Below, piece by piece: positions 51,859 through 61,621 of a DNA stretch of 64,000 bases; positions within the stretch are counted from its first letter, which is position 1, and the number at the start of each line of letters is the position of its first letter. The stretch covers positions 124,001 to 188,000 of the forward strand of contig CAVZRO010000019.1 of NCBI GenBank assembly GCA_963777625.1, read 5' to 3'. Both the position numbers and the translations under genes were made by a program. The notes under the pieces are model-generated. The model saw only the letters and a program-made list of their open reading frames with translations, was not told the DNA's origin and ran no database searches. Origin of the DNA: DATDIC01 sp963777625 (lineage in GTDB: Bacteria > Pseudomonadota > Alphaproteobacteria > Acetobacterales > Acetobacteraceae).

Positions 51859-53167
51859 CTAGCTGAATTGAGCGAGCGCGTGCTCCACCGAGACCTCATG
51901 CCGCTCGCCCGAGGCGCGACGCTTCAGCTCCACTTTGCCGCTCGCCGCCCCCCGGGGACCGACCACAATCTGCCAGGGATGACCCATGAGATCCGCATCG
52001 GCAAATTTCACGCCGGCCCGCTCCTCACGGTCATCGTACAGCCCTTGCTGCCCCAACAGCGCCGCGATCCGTTCGCATATTGCGTCGCAGCCCGCATCGC
52101 CGACTTTCAGGTTGATCACCACCGCTTTGAACGGCGCCACACTGTCCGGCCAGATGATGCCTGCCTCATCATGGCTTGCCTCGATCACCGCGCCCACCAG
52201 CCGGCTCACGCCGATGCCGTAGCTGCCCATTTCCGGCGCGACCGTTTTTCCATCGGGTCCGGCGACATGGAAACGCATCGGCGCCGAGTATTTGCTCCCA
52301 AAGTGGAAAATATGGCCAACCTCGATTCCCCGACCCTCCCGCCGGCGCTCCGGCGCAACATTCTCCCAAGCGACCGGATTGTGCTTGTCGTCGGTCGCCG
52401 CGTACATGCTGGTCATAAGCTGGAAGAACGCTTCCAGATCTCCCGGTTTCTCATAGCTATACGATGCTTTCCAGTCGATGCTCTCGAATGCCCCGTCGTA
52501 GAAGACCTCGCTCTCGCCGGTCGGCGCGAGGATGATGAATTCATGGCTGAGATCGCCGCCGATCGGCCCGGAGTTCCGCCGCCATCGGGATGGCCCTCAA
52601 TCCCATTCGCTGAAATGTCCGCATATAGGCGAGCATCATCTTGCGATAGCTGACGACTGCTCCTTCGTGGTCGAGATCGATGCTATATGCATCTTTCATC
52701 AAAAACTCGCGGCCGCGCATCACGCCAAAACGGGGCCGTACTTCGTCGCGGAATTTCCACTGGATATGATAGATGATCTGCGGCAGTTCGCGGTAGCTGC
52801 GGACAGACTGGCGCATCAGGTCGGTCACCATCTCTTCATTCGTGGGCCCGTACAGCAGCTCGCGGTCGTGGCGGTCCCGGATACGCAGCATTTCCTTTCC
52901 ATAATCATCGTAGCGCCCGCTCTCGCGCCATAGCTCGGCAGGCTGAATGGTGGGCATCAGCAGCTCCTGAGCGCCGGCGGCATCCTGCTCGTCCCGCACA
53001 ATTGCCTCGATTTTCTTCAACACGCGAAGACCGAGCGGAAGCCACGCATAGATGCCGGCCGACGTCTGCCGTACCATGCCCGCGCGCAACATCAGCCGAT
53101 GCGACACGATCTGTGCTTCGGCTGGCGTCTCCTTGAGTGTGGGAATCAAGCTTTGTGAAAGGCGCAT
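51859..53167 (-). CDS. proS: Proline-tRNA ligase, apparent frameshift
   Basis: Class II synthetase, short alphaproteobacterial form of about 435 residues. Frame 1 (53167 to about 52575): SLIPTLKETPAEAQIVSHRL, MVRQTSAGIYAWLPLGLRVL, GPTNEEMVTDLMR, QWKFRDEVRPRFGVMRGREF. Frame 2 (to 51859): SHEFIILAPTGESEVF, MGSYGIGVSRLVGAVIEASH, and the anticodon-binding domain (WPDSVAPFKAVVINLKVGDA). One extra base at about 52574 (GGAACTCC where GGACTCC restores ADSGPIGGDLSHEF) explains the break. An essential gene, so probably a sequence error. Confidence 0.92.
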
Positions 53168-53360
53168 CGGCGATGATCCATGCTCAGTTCAAGATGAAGG
53201 ACCGGACCCTAACTCCCTGTCCTGCACCTGCCAATTGTCCAGAAACAACGGGGAGCTTCCGACACTATTGTGCGCTGCACAACGGACTGGCGCAAGAAAA
53301 TCGGTTTACAACTGGCCATGACGCAAGAATCTCCGTGACACGTTGAGCAGAGCGAGGTAA

Positions 53361-53394
53361 CAAAAGAAAGGGCCATCGCTACGGCGATGGACCC
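53361..53394 (-). terminator. Intrinsic terminator after the DUF1467 gene
   Basis: A stem CCATCGC/GCGATGG extended by flanking G-C pairs (loop CGTA) is followed on the minus strand by TTTCTTTTG. It lies about 90 bases after the DUF1467 stop and before proS, so proS has its own promoter. The rest of 53168-53483 shows no gene. Confidence 0.7.
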
Positions 53395-53483
53395 GAGTTT
53401 GGGGAGGAAACGCCAGTCACACGTCGGGCGGAGGAGAAACTCCTCTTCCTGGCCGTGACGGCGAAGTTATCTGGTCCGCTCGT

Positions 53484-53744
53484 TCAGGTGTCCGGCAACG
53501 CCAACCAGCCATGCCTGAAACTGAGATAGGGGCTCGTAATCAGCAGCCACGCACCGAACCAGATAATCGCGGCCACAATGGACGTTGCGATCACTTTGGC
53601 CACCAGGCGCGGACGTTCCGGCGCGCCGCGCCAGCCCGTCGCGGGGTCGGGATCTGAAGGTGTGCGGACACCCCACGGCAACACCGCAAACAACGCCGTC
53701 CACCAAATGAGCACGTAAAGTACGACTCCGGTGAACCAATTCAT
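53484..53744 (-). CDS. DUF1467 membrane protein
   Basis: 86 residues with two membrane helices (VVLYVLIWWTALFAVLPWGV and AKVIATSIVAAIIWFGAWLL) joined by a polar loop rich in proline and arginine. Matches the small DUF1467 family, which in alphaproteobacteria lies between rnj and proS as here. Function unknown. Confidence 0.85.
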   Translation of the reverse strand: MNWFTGVVLYVLIWWTALFAVLPWGVRTPSDPDPATGWRGAPERPRLVAKVIATSIVAAIIWFGAWLLITSPYLSFRHGWLALPDT

Positions 53745-53778
53745 CGCAATTCAGCAGCCAACCCCTGCGCGCGGGTCA

Positions 53779-55431
53779 TCATGTGCCGATCCGCAACAAG
53801 TGGACATCAACCATGGGGCGCTTATGCAAACGGCGCCCGACCGCGCGGCGCAGCGCCGCCCGAGCCGCATCATGCAACGCCGCGTCATCCCGGCGTAGAG
53901 CTGCCGGCAAACCGACAATCGCCGAGGCGAACTCATCCGCGATGCTGCTCGTCTCGGGGTCGTCAGCCTCGAACAGGCCGGGCGCGCTGATCCGGGGCGA
54001 TGCACATAGCCGCCCTGCACCATCCACCACCAGACTGCCCACGATCACCCCGTTGAATAGCATCCTGCGACGCGCCACCATAACACCGCCCGACAATGGC
54101 ACCAGCCGTCCCCCGTCTGGCACCAGCCGACCAGTCGGCGCGCTGTCCACCACCTCGGCGTTGCCAGGCGCCAACTTCAAAATGTCACCATCTTCAAGCA
54201 GCAGCGGCGTACTGCCTGCCTCTCGCGCGAGTTCCGCGTGCGCCGACAAATGGCGCCACTCCCCATGCACCGGCACCGCGAACCTGGGCTTCACCATACG
54301 ATAAAGACGTCGCAGCTCGTCCCGCGCCGGATGACCGGATACATGCACAAGATGGTCCATGTCGGTCATCAGTTGCACGCCGCGTCGGACCAGATTGTCC
54401 TGAACGGTGCCGATCGCCCGCTCATTGCCGGGGATCACCCGGCTCGAGAAAATCACCGTGTCGCCCTCACCCAATACGACACGTGGATGGGTGTCCATCG
54501 CAACCCGCGACAAAGCCGATCGCGGCTCACCCTGGCTCCCGGTGATCACGATCAACAGGTTGTCGTCGGGGATCGATCCCGCGTCGTCCTCGGAAACGAA
54601 CTCGGGCACGGCCCGCAGGTAGCCACACTCCCGTGCCGCACCCTCAAGGTTGCGCAGGCTGCGTCCGACCAGCGCCACTGTCCGCCCGGCATCGCGGGCG
54701 GCGAGGGAGATCGACTCGATCCGGGCCACATTGCTGGAAAAGCAGGTCACCGCCACCCGGCCGCGCAAATCTCGGATCAGCGCCGACAGGCTGCGCCGAA
54801 CTTCCGCCTCGCTCCCGGAGTGACCCTCCACCATCGCGTTGGTCGAATCGCAAACCATCGCCAGCACGCCCTGCGCGCCGAGGGCTGCGAAGGCCGCTTC
54901 ATCCGTGGGTGGTCCAATTAGCGGGTCGGGATCGAGCTTCCAGTCTCCCGTGTGCAGCACGATGCCGGCTGGCGTCGTAATTGCCAGCGCCTGCGCTTCA
55001 GGGATCGAATGGGCAACACGTATGAGTTGGATCGAGAACGGCGGCAATTCGATCGCGCCGCCCGGCTCCACGACGCGCAGCGGCACCTGCGCCAGAAGTT
55101 GCACCTCGGCCAGCTTCCGCCGAAGCACCGAAGCCGCGAACGGCGTAGCATAGACGGGACAGCGAAGCGCCGGCCACAGCCAAGCGACCGCACCTATATG
55201 ATCCTCATGCGCATGGGTAATAACTAGGCCGAGCAGCCGGTCCCGCCTCTGGGCAATGAAGCTGGGATCTGGCGTCATGATATCGACCTCCGGGTACTCT
55301 GACCCGCCGAAGCCGATCCCACAGTCAACCGCCAGCCACCTGCCGTTGCACCGGTACAAGTTCAGGTTCATGCCAATCTCGCCTGTCCCGCCCAGCGGCA
55401 GGAAAGCGAGATCCGCCTCGTCGTCGTTCAT
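53779..55431 (-). CDS. rnj: Ribonuclease J
   Basis: 550-residue metallo-beta-lactamase/beta-CASP nuclease with endo- and 5'-3' exonuclease activity in RNA processing. Zinc motif THAHEDHIGAVAWLWP, beta-CASP region (CFSSNVARIESISLAARDAG), and HVSGHPARDELRRLYRMVKP. The ATG overlaps the coaX stop by four bases. Confidence 0.94.
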   Translation of the reverse strand: MNDDEADLAFLPLGGTGEIGMNLNLYRCNGRWLAVDCGIGFGGSEYPEVDIMTPDPSFIAQRRDRLLGLVITHAHEDHIGAVAWLWPALRCPVYATPFAASVLRRKLAEVQLLAQVPLRVVEPGGAIELPPFSIQLIRVAHSIPEAQALAITTPAGIVLHTGDWKLDPDPLIGPPTDEAAFAALGAQGVLAMVCDSTNAMVEGHSGSEAEVRRSLSALIRDLRGRVAVTCFSSNVARIESISLAARDAGRTVALVGRSLRNLEGAARECGYLRAVPEFVSEDDAGSIPDDNLLIVITGSQGEPRSALSRVAMDTHPRVVLGEGDTVIFSSRVIPGNERAIGTVQDNLVRRGVQLMTDMDHLVHVSGHPARDELRRLYRMVKPRFAVPVHGEWRHLSAHAELAREAGSTPLLLEDGDILKLAPGNAEVVDSAPTGRLVPDGGRLVPLSGGVMVARRRMLFNGVIVGSLVVDGAGRLCASPRISAPGLFEADDPETSSIADEFASAIVGLPAALRRDDAALHDAARAALRRAVGRRLHKRPMVDVHLLRIGT

Positions 55432-56240
55432 TCGGTGTCGCTCAACCGTGACGATCTATCACGCGGCAATGTGGGCGCTGGATTGCGCTCCGCCAACATG
55501 CGCAGGCCATCGAGCGTCAGGTCCGGGTCGACCTGCTCGATTATCAGCGTGCCTTCGGCAAACAGCGGCGCCAGCCCGCCCGTCGCAACCACCTTCATAG
55601 GGCCGCCGTACTCTCCCTTGATGCGCTGAACAAGGCCCTCGATCAGTCCGACATAGCCCCAATAAACGCCGGACTGCATGGCCGGAACGGTAGCGCGGCC
55701 AATCACCGCCTGCGGCCGGCCAATCCCAATTCGCGGCAAACGGGCGGCCGCGTGGTGCAACGCCTCCAGCGAAAGATTGATCCCAGGGGCAATCACACCT
55801 CCGAGATAGGCACCCGCTTGGTCAATCACGTCGAACGTCGTGGCAGTTCCGAAATCCACCACGATCAGCGGACCGCCGAATTTATGATGTCCGGCGAGTG
55901 CGTTCAGCAAACGGTCGGCGCCCACCTCGTCCGGGTTGTCCACGTTGATATCGAACCCCCAATCCAGCGCGGCGCGCGCGATCAGCGGTTCGATGGAGAA
56001 CCAGTCGCGACACAGGCGTCGCAGGTGATACAGCGCCGCCGGAACGACGGTACCAATAACCGCACTTGATACGTCGCCAGGCGTCAGTCGGGCTCGTTCC
56101 AGCAGCGAGAGCAGCCAGACCGCATACTCGTCCGACGTGCGCTGGGCGTCGGTGCGGATACGCCAGATACCACGCCAGGCGGCACCATCATGCACCGCAA
56201 CGACGACATTCGTGTTTCCGGCATCGATTACAAGCAGCAT
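55428..56240 (-). CDS. coaX: Type III pantothenate kinase
   Basis: First enzyme of coenzyme A synthesis, potassium-dependent and not feedback inhibited. 270 residues: DAGNTNVVVAVHDG at the start, GADRLLNALAGHHKFGGPLI, VDFGTATTFDVID and APGINLSLEALHHAAARLP. It lies between nuoN and rnj; birA, the common alphaproteobacterial neighbour between nuoN and coaX, is missing. Confidence 0.95.
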   Translation of the reverse strand: MLLVIDAGNTNVVVAVHDGAAWRGIWRIRTDAQRTSDEYAVWLLSLLERARLTPGDVSSAVIGTVVPAALYHLRRLCRDWFSIEPLIARAALDWGFDINVDNPDEVGADRLLNALAGHHKFGGPLIVVDFGTATTFDVIDQAGAYLGGVIAPGINLSLEALHHAAARLPRIGIGRPQAVIGRATVPAMQSGVYWGYVGLIEGLVQRIKGEYGGPMKVVATGGLAPLFAEGTLIIEQVDPDLTLDGLRMLAERNPAPTLPRDRSSRLSDTE

Positions 56241-56404
56241 CGGAGTTCCTGATGCCTGCGGGGGCTCTCAGTCAAGCCGGCCAAAGATGGGCGCGGCTTC
56301 AGTCCTGGTGCGTCAGATATTCCGACTGTCAAAACCACATTCGCGATTCAAGTGCAGCGGAAGGGCCCGGCTTCGTCAAGCCAGTGCCGAGCCTCCTCTT
56401 TCGA

Positions 56405-57823
56405 TCAGAACAGAGCAGCAGCAGCAGCCCCCGCGGCCGTAACGAACGGGCCAGGGAACAGGAAGAACAGCAGCGTGAACAAGCCCGTCACCGCGGCAAC
56501 GAAGGAGACCGCGCCAGGCCGGCGATCGAAGCTCGGAGCCGGTGCATCGAAGTACATAACCTTCACGATGCGCATGTAGTAGTACGACGCGACGACGCTG
56601 GTCAGCACGCCAATAACGGCGAGCGTCCACAGACCGGCCTGGACCGAAGCCAGAAACACGTACAGCTTGCCGAAAAATCCAGACAGCGGGGGGATACCCG
56701 CCATGCTGAACATGAACACCGCAAACGCGAGTGCCAGCGCCGGATCGGTGCGTGACAGGCCACTAAGGTCATCTATTCGTTCCAGCGCCAGCCCGCGCCT
56801 CCGCATGGCAATGATGCAGGCCCAGGTACCTGCACTCATAAAGATGTACACAATTAGATAGACCAGCGTGCCACGGATGCCCGCGGCGGTTCCGACCACC
56901 AGCCCGATCAGCGCGTATCCCACATGACCAATCGAGGAGTACGCCATGAGTCGCTTGATACTGGTCTGCCCGATCGCCGCAAGAGCGCCAAGGACCATCG
57001 AAGCGATCGCGATGATTTCCAGCAACAATTGCCAGGACAGCAGCAGGTGGCCGAATGGCCCCACCATCGTCCTGAGGAACAACCCCACGGCAGCGATCTT
57101 GGGTGCGGTAGCGAAGAACGCCGTCACCGATGTAGGCGCCCCCTCATAGACGTCCGGTGTCCACATGTGGAAGGGCGCAGCAGAAACCTTGAAAGCAAGC
57201 CCGACAATGACAAACACCACGCCGACGATCATGCCCGGTGATGCCTCGCCGGGCGACGCGAGGATGCGTGCCAGCACGCGGAAGTCCATCGATCCCGAGA
57301 ATCCATAGACGAGCGAGATGCCATAGAGCAATAGACCCGAGGCCAGTGCACCAAGGACAAAATACTTTAGCCCTGCCTCGGACGAGCGTAATTCGTCGCG
57401 GGCGAATGCCGCCATGACGTAAAGTGCGAGTGACTGCAGCTCGAGCGACAGGTAGAGCGTCATCAGGTTGGTAGCCGATGCCATTCCCATCATGCCAACG
57501 ACCGCGAATAGCATCAGGACCGGATATTCGAATCGCGCGATCCCCTGCTCCCGGTTGTAGTCGAGCGAAAGGATCAGCGCGAGCGCGGCCCCCACGAGCA
57601 CCAGCGCATTGATCAAGATAGAGAACGGATCGACCGTGAACTGCCCGAAATAGCCAACGCCGCCGACGCGGGTTACCATCAGAAATCCGGTCAGCAGGAA
57701 CGACCCCAGCACCATCATGGTGCAAAGCTGCGTCGAATCCTCCCGACGCAGCACGCCGTACACCAGGATCAGCATGCCGAGGATCGCAAGAACAATCTCA
57801 GGGAGTGCGACTGTCCAATTCAT
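56405..57823 (-). CDS. nuoN: NADH-quinone oxidoreductase subunit N
   Basis: 472 residues, antiporter-like proton-pumping subunit of complex I with about 14 helices. Conserved YLSLELQSLALYVMAAFARD, EAGLKYFVLGALASGLLLYG, PFHMWTPDVYEGAPTSVTAF and GIPPLSGFFGKLYVF. The start at 57823 overlaps the nuoM stop (ATGA). The 164-bp gap downstream to coaX has no gene; TGTCAA at 56327-56332 (TTGACA on minus) might be part of a coaX promoter. Confidence 0.96.
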   Translation of the reverse strand: MNWTVALPEIVLAILGMLILVYGVLRREDSTQLCTMMVLGSFLLTGFLMVTRVGGVGYFGQFTVDPFSILINALVLVGAALALILSLDYNREQGIARFEYPVLMLFAVVGMMGMASATNLMTLYLSLELQSLALYVMAAFARDELRSSEAGLKYFVLGALASGLLLYGISLVYGFSGSMDFRVLARILASPGEASPGMIVGVVFVIVGLAFKVSAAPFHMWTPDVYEGAPTSVTAFFATAPKIAAVGLFLRTMVGPFGHLLLSWQLLLEIIAIASMVLGALAAIGQTSIKRLMAYSSIGHVGYALIGLVVGTAAGIRGTLVYLIVYIFMSAGTWACIIAMRRRGLALERIDDLSGLSRTDPALALAFAVFMFSMAGIPPLSGFFGKLYVFLASVQAGLWTLAVIGVLTSVVASYYYMRIVKVMYFDAPAPSFDRRPGAVSFVAAVTGLFTLLFFLFPGPFVTAAGAAAAALF

Positions 57824-59352
57824 CGGTGTGCGACCTCTGCCAGCTTCACGTTGGGTTTCGGCAGAATCATCGCTTGCTGATGTTGGGTGACCATCTGCTG
57901 CACGGTGGTGTCCCAGAACCGCGTGAAGCTCGACGGATATACGCCCATCCAGATTGTCACCACAGCTAGCGGGACGAACAAGGCGATCTCGCGCGGCGAG
58001 AGGTCCAATATTCCCTGTAGATCGATCTTGGTCAGCCGACCAAAAATCATGCGCCGATACATGTAAAGCATGTACATCGGACCGAGGATCATTCCCATCG
58101 TACCGAGCAGCGCCAACCAGAAGTTCACGTGCAACGCTCCGATGATCACCATGAACTCGCCGACGAAGCCGGACGTGCCAGGCAGGCCGACCGAGGCCAT
58201 CATGAACACCATGAAAAAGAAGGCGTAGGCCGGCATGCGGTCGACCAGTCCGGTGAAGCGGGCGATCTCGTGCGTGTGCAGCCGGTCGTAGATCACGCCA
58301 ACGATCAGGAAGAGGGCGGCGGAAACTATCCCGTGCGAGAGCATCTGGAACAGTGCGCCCTGGATGCCCTGGACATCGAAGGTGAATATGCCGATCGTGA
58401 CGACACCCATATGGGCGACCGAGGAGTATGCGATCAGCTTTTTCATGTCGGTCTGCGCCAGCGCTACGTAGGCAGTGTAGATCACTGCGACGACCGACAG
58501 CGTGTAGATCAATGGCGCCAGTTGCGCCGATGCGATCGGCAGCATTGGTACAGAGAATCGCAAGTAGCCATACGCCCCCATCTTTAGCAGCACCGCCGCC
58601 AACATCACCGAACCAGCGGTCGGCGCCTCCACATGCGCGTCCGGCAACCAGGTGTGCACCGGCCACATCGGCACCTTCACCGCGAACGATGCCATCAGCG
58701 CGAGGAACAGCCACGTCTGCATTCTGGCCGGGAATTGTGTGTGCTGCAGGACTGTGATGTCGGTGGTGTGGGCATAAAACCACATCGCCAGCAGCGCCAG
58801 CAGCATCAGTATCGAGCCGGTCAGCGTATAGAGAAAGAACTTGAAGGCCGAATAGACCCGCCGCTCACCGCCCCAGACCCCGATAATCAGGAACATCGGG
58901 ATCAGCACACCCTCAAAGAAAATGTAGAACACGACGAAATCGAGTGCGCAGAACATCCCGACCGTCATGGTCTCGAGGATCAGGAACGTGATCATGTACT
59001 CACGGACGTGGTGCCGAATTACCTCCCAACTCGACAGGATGCAGATCGGTGTGAGAAACGTGGAGAGCAACACGAACAGTACCGAGATGCCGTCCACACC
59101 AACCTTGTAGCCAACACCGTAGTCCGGCAACCACGGCAGGTTCTCCACGAACTGAAATCCCGGGTCATTGGGAGTCCAGTCGGCCCACAGCACCAGGCTG
59201 AGCGCCAGCACGATCAGGCTCGTCCACAAGGCGGCCCAGCGCGCATTGGCTGCGACGGTCGCTTCATCCCCCCGAATTGTGAGGATGACCCCGCAGCCGA
59301 CCATCGGCAGCCAGGTAATCAGCGAAAGAACGGGGAAGCCGACGGTGTTCAT
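57820..59352 (-). CDS. nuoM: NADH-quinone oxidoreductase subunit M
   Basis: 510 residues, antiporter-like subunit of complex I. Landmarks: FFEGVLIPMFLIIGVWGGER, VPMWPVHTWLPDAHVEAPTA, AYSSVAHMGVVTIGIF and MASVGLPGTSGFVGEFM. It follows nuoL by four bases. Confidence 0.97.
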   Translation of the reverse strand: MNTVGFPVLSLITWLPMVGCGVILTIRGDEATVAANARWAALWTSLIVLALSLVLWADWTPNDPGFQFVENLPWLPDYGVGYKVGVDGISVLFVLLSTFLTPICILSSWEVIRHHVREYMITFLILETMTVGMFCALDFVVFYIFFEGVLIPMFLIIGVWGGERRVYSAFKFFLYTLTGSILMLLALLAMWFYAHTTDITVLQHTQFPARMQTWLFLALMASFAVKVPMWPVHTWLPDAHVEAPTAGSVMLAAVLLKMGAYGYLRFSVPMLPIASAQLAPLIYTLSVVAVIYTAYVALAQTDMKKLIAYSSVAHMGVVTIGIFTFDVQGIQGALFQMLSHGIVSAALFLIVGVIYDRLHTHEIARFTGLVDRMPAYAFFFMVFMMASVGLPGTSGFVGEFMVIIGALHVNFWLALLGTMGMILGPMYMLYMYRRMIFGRLTKIDLQGILDLSPREIALFVPLAVVTIWMGVYPSSFTRFWDTTVQQMVTQHQQAMILPKPNVKLAEVAHR

Positions 59353-59356
59353 TGCC

Positions 59357-61288
59357 TCACCGCCAGATCAGGAACACGCCGACCAGCACCACCAGGCCGA
59401 TCAGCATCACGAAGGCATACACCGCAATGGAGCCGGTCTGCATTCGCACCGCTCCTTTCGAGCCATCTACCGTAAGCTCGGCCAGCCCGTTTGGCACCCC
59501 GTCGATCAATGTCATGTCGCCGGTGTGCCAAAGCAGGTTTGCCAACCGGAAGGCGGGGCGAACGAACAGAAAATCATAGATCTCATCGAAGTAGTACTTG
59601 TTCAGCAGCAGCAGGTAGATCGGTCGGAACGTATTGGCCAGCCGCACCGGGACCATCGGATTGATCATGTAGAACCAGTACGCGACGGCGATGCCAGCGA
59701 GCCCGACGAGCAGCGGAATATAGCGTACGGCGCCGGGCAGACTCTCCATCAGGGTCATGACGTGGTTGTCTGGCGCGATCACGATGGAACCACGCCAATA
59801 GGCATCCCAGTCTGGCCCGATCAGCAGGTTGTGCAGCAGAAAGCCGGCGACCAGCGCTCCGACGGCAAGCGCCATCAGTGGCACGGTCATCACCCATGGA
59901 CTTTCGTGGATATGCTGTTGCACATGCGCCTCGGCGCGCGACGTGCCGTGGAAGGTCATGAAGATAATGCGCCAAGTATAGAACGCCGTACAAAACGCAC
60001 CGGCAACCCCGGCGAGCCATCCGTAGAGCGAGGCTCCACTGCCATAGGCAAACGCCGCCTCCAGGATCGCATCCTTGGAATAGTAGCCGGCAAAGGGAAA
60101 GATGCCGGCCAGGGCCAAGCCACCAAACCAGAAAGTTACATACGTAATGGGGATCTTCTTCCAGAGTCCTCCCATCTTCCGCATGTCCTGCTCATCGGAC
60201 ATCGCATGGATCACCGAACCGCAACAAAGGAACAGCAACGCCTTGAAGAAAGCATGACACAACAAATGGAAGATCGACGCCGGGTAGGCGCCCACTCCGG
60301 CCGCAAGGAACATGTACCCGAGCTGCGAGCAGGTCGAGTACGCCACCACCTTCTTGATATCGTTCTGCACGCACCCGATGGTCGCCGCGAAGAAGCATGT
60401 CGTGCCGCCGATCACGGTGACCAATGTCAGCGCCGCCGGCGCGTGATCCATAAGCGGCGACATCCGTGCCATCAGAAACACCCCTGCCGTCACCATTGTG
60501 GCGGCGTGGATCAGCGCGGAAACCGGCGTTGGTCCTTCCATAGCGTCGGGCAGCCAGACATGCAGAAACAGTTGCGCCGATTTGCCCATTGCGCCGAAGA
60601 ACAGCAGAATCCCGATCAGCTCCTCAACGCGGATCGTGCTGCCGAAAAGTCCGTAGAGGTCGTCATTGTGCTGAGCGAGGCCCTGGAAGATGACATCAAG
60701 CTGGAGCGAACCGAAGGTCAGGAACGTCAACGCCAAGCCAATAGCGAAGAACAGATCGCCGATCCGGTTGACCACGAATGCCTTGATCGCCGCGGCATTT
60801 GCCGCCGGCCGGTCATACCAGTAGCCGATCAGCAGATAGGAACACAGCCCGACGCCTTCCCAGCCAAAGAAAAGTTGCAGCAGGTTGTCCGCTGTCACCA
60901 GCATCAACATGGCAAAGGTGAACAGGCTGAGATAGGCGAAGAACCGGTAGCGTCGGAACTTATCGTGGTGCATGTAGCCGATGCTGTACACATGGATCAG
61001 CATCGATACGAAAGTCACCATGGCGACCATCGATGCCGACAGCACGTCGTAGCGGAGCGCCCAATCCACTTGGAAATCGCCCGCATAGATCCAAGGCCCG
61101 AGTGAGACAGAGCCGGATGCGGCGCCGCCCCATTCAAGCTGCACCCAGGCGATCGGACCGCACACCGCCGCCAACAGCATGCACAAGATGGAAACCGCCT
61201 GCGCGGCCCGATCGCCGATCCACCGGCCGAACAACCCCGACACCATCGCCCCGAACAGGGGCGCGAATACAGCCGTGATGAAGGTCAT
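59357..61288 (-). CDS. nuoL: NADH-quinone oxidoreductase subunit L
   Basis: 643 residues, distal antiporter-like subunit with the long lateral helix. Landmarks: FFGWEGVGLCSYLLIGYWYD, HVWLPDAMEGPTPVSALIHA, AYSTCSQLGYMFLAAGVGAY and HAFFKALLFLCCGSVIH. Follows nuoK by 11 bases. Confidence 0.97.
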   Translation of the reverse strand: MTFITAVFAPLFGAMVSGLFGRWIGDRAAQAVSILCMLLAAVCGPIAWVQLEWGGAASGSVSLGPWIYAGDFQVDWALRYDVLSASMVAMVTFVSMLIHVYSIGYMHHDKFRRYRFFAYLSLFTFAMLMLVTADNLLQLFFGWEGVGLCSYLLIGYWYDRPAANAAAIKAFVVNRIGDLFFAIGLALTFLTFGSLQLDVIFQGLAQHNDDLYGLFGSTIRVEELIGILLFFGAMGKSAQLFLHVWLPDAMEGPTPVSALIHAATMVTAGVFLMARMSPLMDHAPAALTLVTVIGGTTCFFAATIGCVQNDIKKVVAYSTCSQLGYMFLAAGVGAYPASIFHLLCHAFFKALLFLCCGSVIHAMSDEQDMRKMGGLWKKIPITYVTFWFGGLALAGIFPFAGYYSKDAILEAAFAYGSGASLYGWLAGVAGAFCTAFYTWRIIFMTFHGTSRAEAHVQQHIHESPWVMTVPLMALAVGALVAGFLLHNLLIGPDWDAYWRGSIVIAPDNHVMTLMESLPGAVRYIPLLVGLAGIAVAYWFYMINPMVPVRLANTFRPIYLLLLNKYYFDEIYDFLFVRPAFRLANLLWHTGDMTLIDGVPNGLAELTVDGSKGAVRMQTGSIAVYAFVMLIGLVVLVGVFLIWR

Positions 61289-61299
61289 TCGCGGAACCC

Positions 61300-61620
61300 C
61301 TACCCCTTCATCAGGTTGACATCTTCAACCTGGATCGAACCGCGGTTCCGGAAATACACGACCACTATCGCGAGCCCGATCGAAGCCTCCGCCGCCGCCA
61401 CCGTCAGCACGAACATCGCGAATATCTGCCCGACCAGATCGCCGAGCGCGGCGGAGAACGCCACCAGATTAAGGTTCACGGCCAGTAGAATCAGCTCTAT
61501 CGACATCAGGATGATGATGATGTTCTTCCGGTTCAGGAAGATGCCGAACACGCCCAGCACCAGCAAAATGGCGCTGACGACCAGAAAATGCCCCACCCCG
61601 ACCTGCTGCAATCCCTCCAT
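61300..61620 (-). CDS. nuoK: NADH-quinone oxidoreductase subunit K
   Basis: 106 residues with three helices; the conserved buried glutamate is in MSIELILLAVNLNLVAFS and a second in TVAAAEASIGLAIVV. The start at 61620 (MEGLQQVGVGHFLVV) follows the nuoJ stop by one base; an upstream ATG lies inside nuoJ. Confidence 0.96.
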   Translation of the reverse strand: MEGLQQVGVGHFLVVSAILLVLGVFGIFLNRKNIIIILMSIELILLAVNLNLVAFSAALGDLVGQIFAMFVLTVAAAEASIGLAIVVVYFRNRGSIQVEDVNLMKG

Positions 61621-61621
61621 G

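Noticed and set aside
56241..56404. Remnant of birA
   Set aside because: No biotin ligase motif could be found in any frame.
59168..61105. 645-codon plus-strand frame opposite nuoL
   Set aside because: Antisense shadow of a highly conserved complex I gene in GC-rich DNA; His/Gln/Arg-rich composition.
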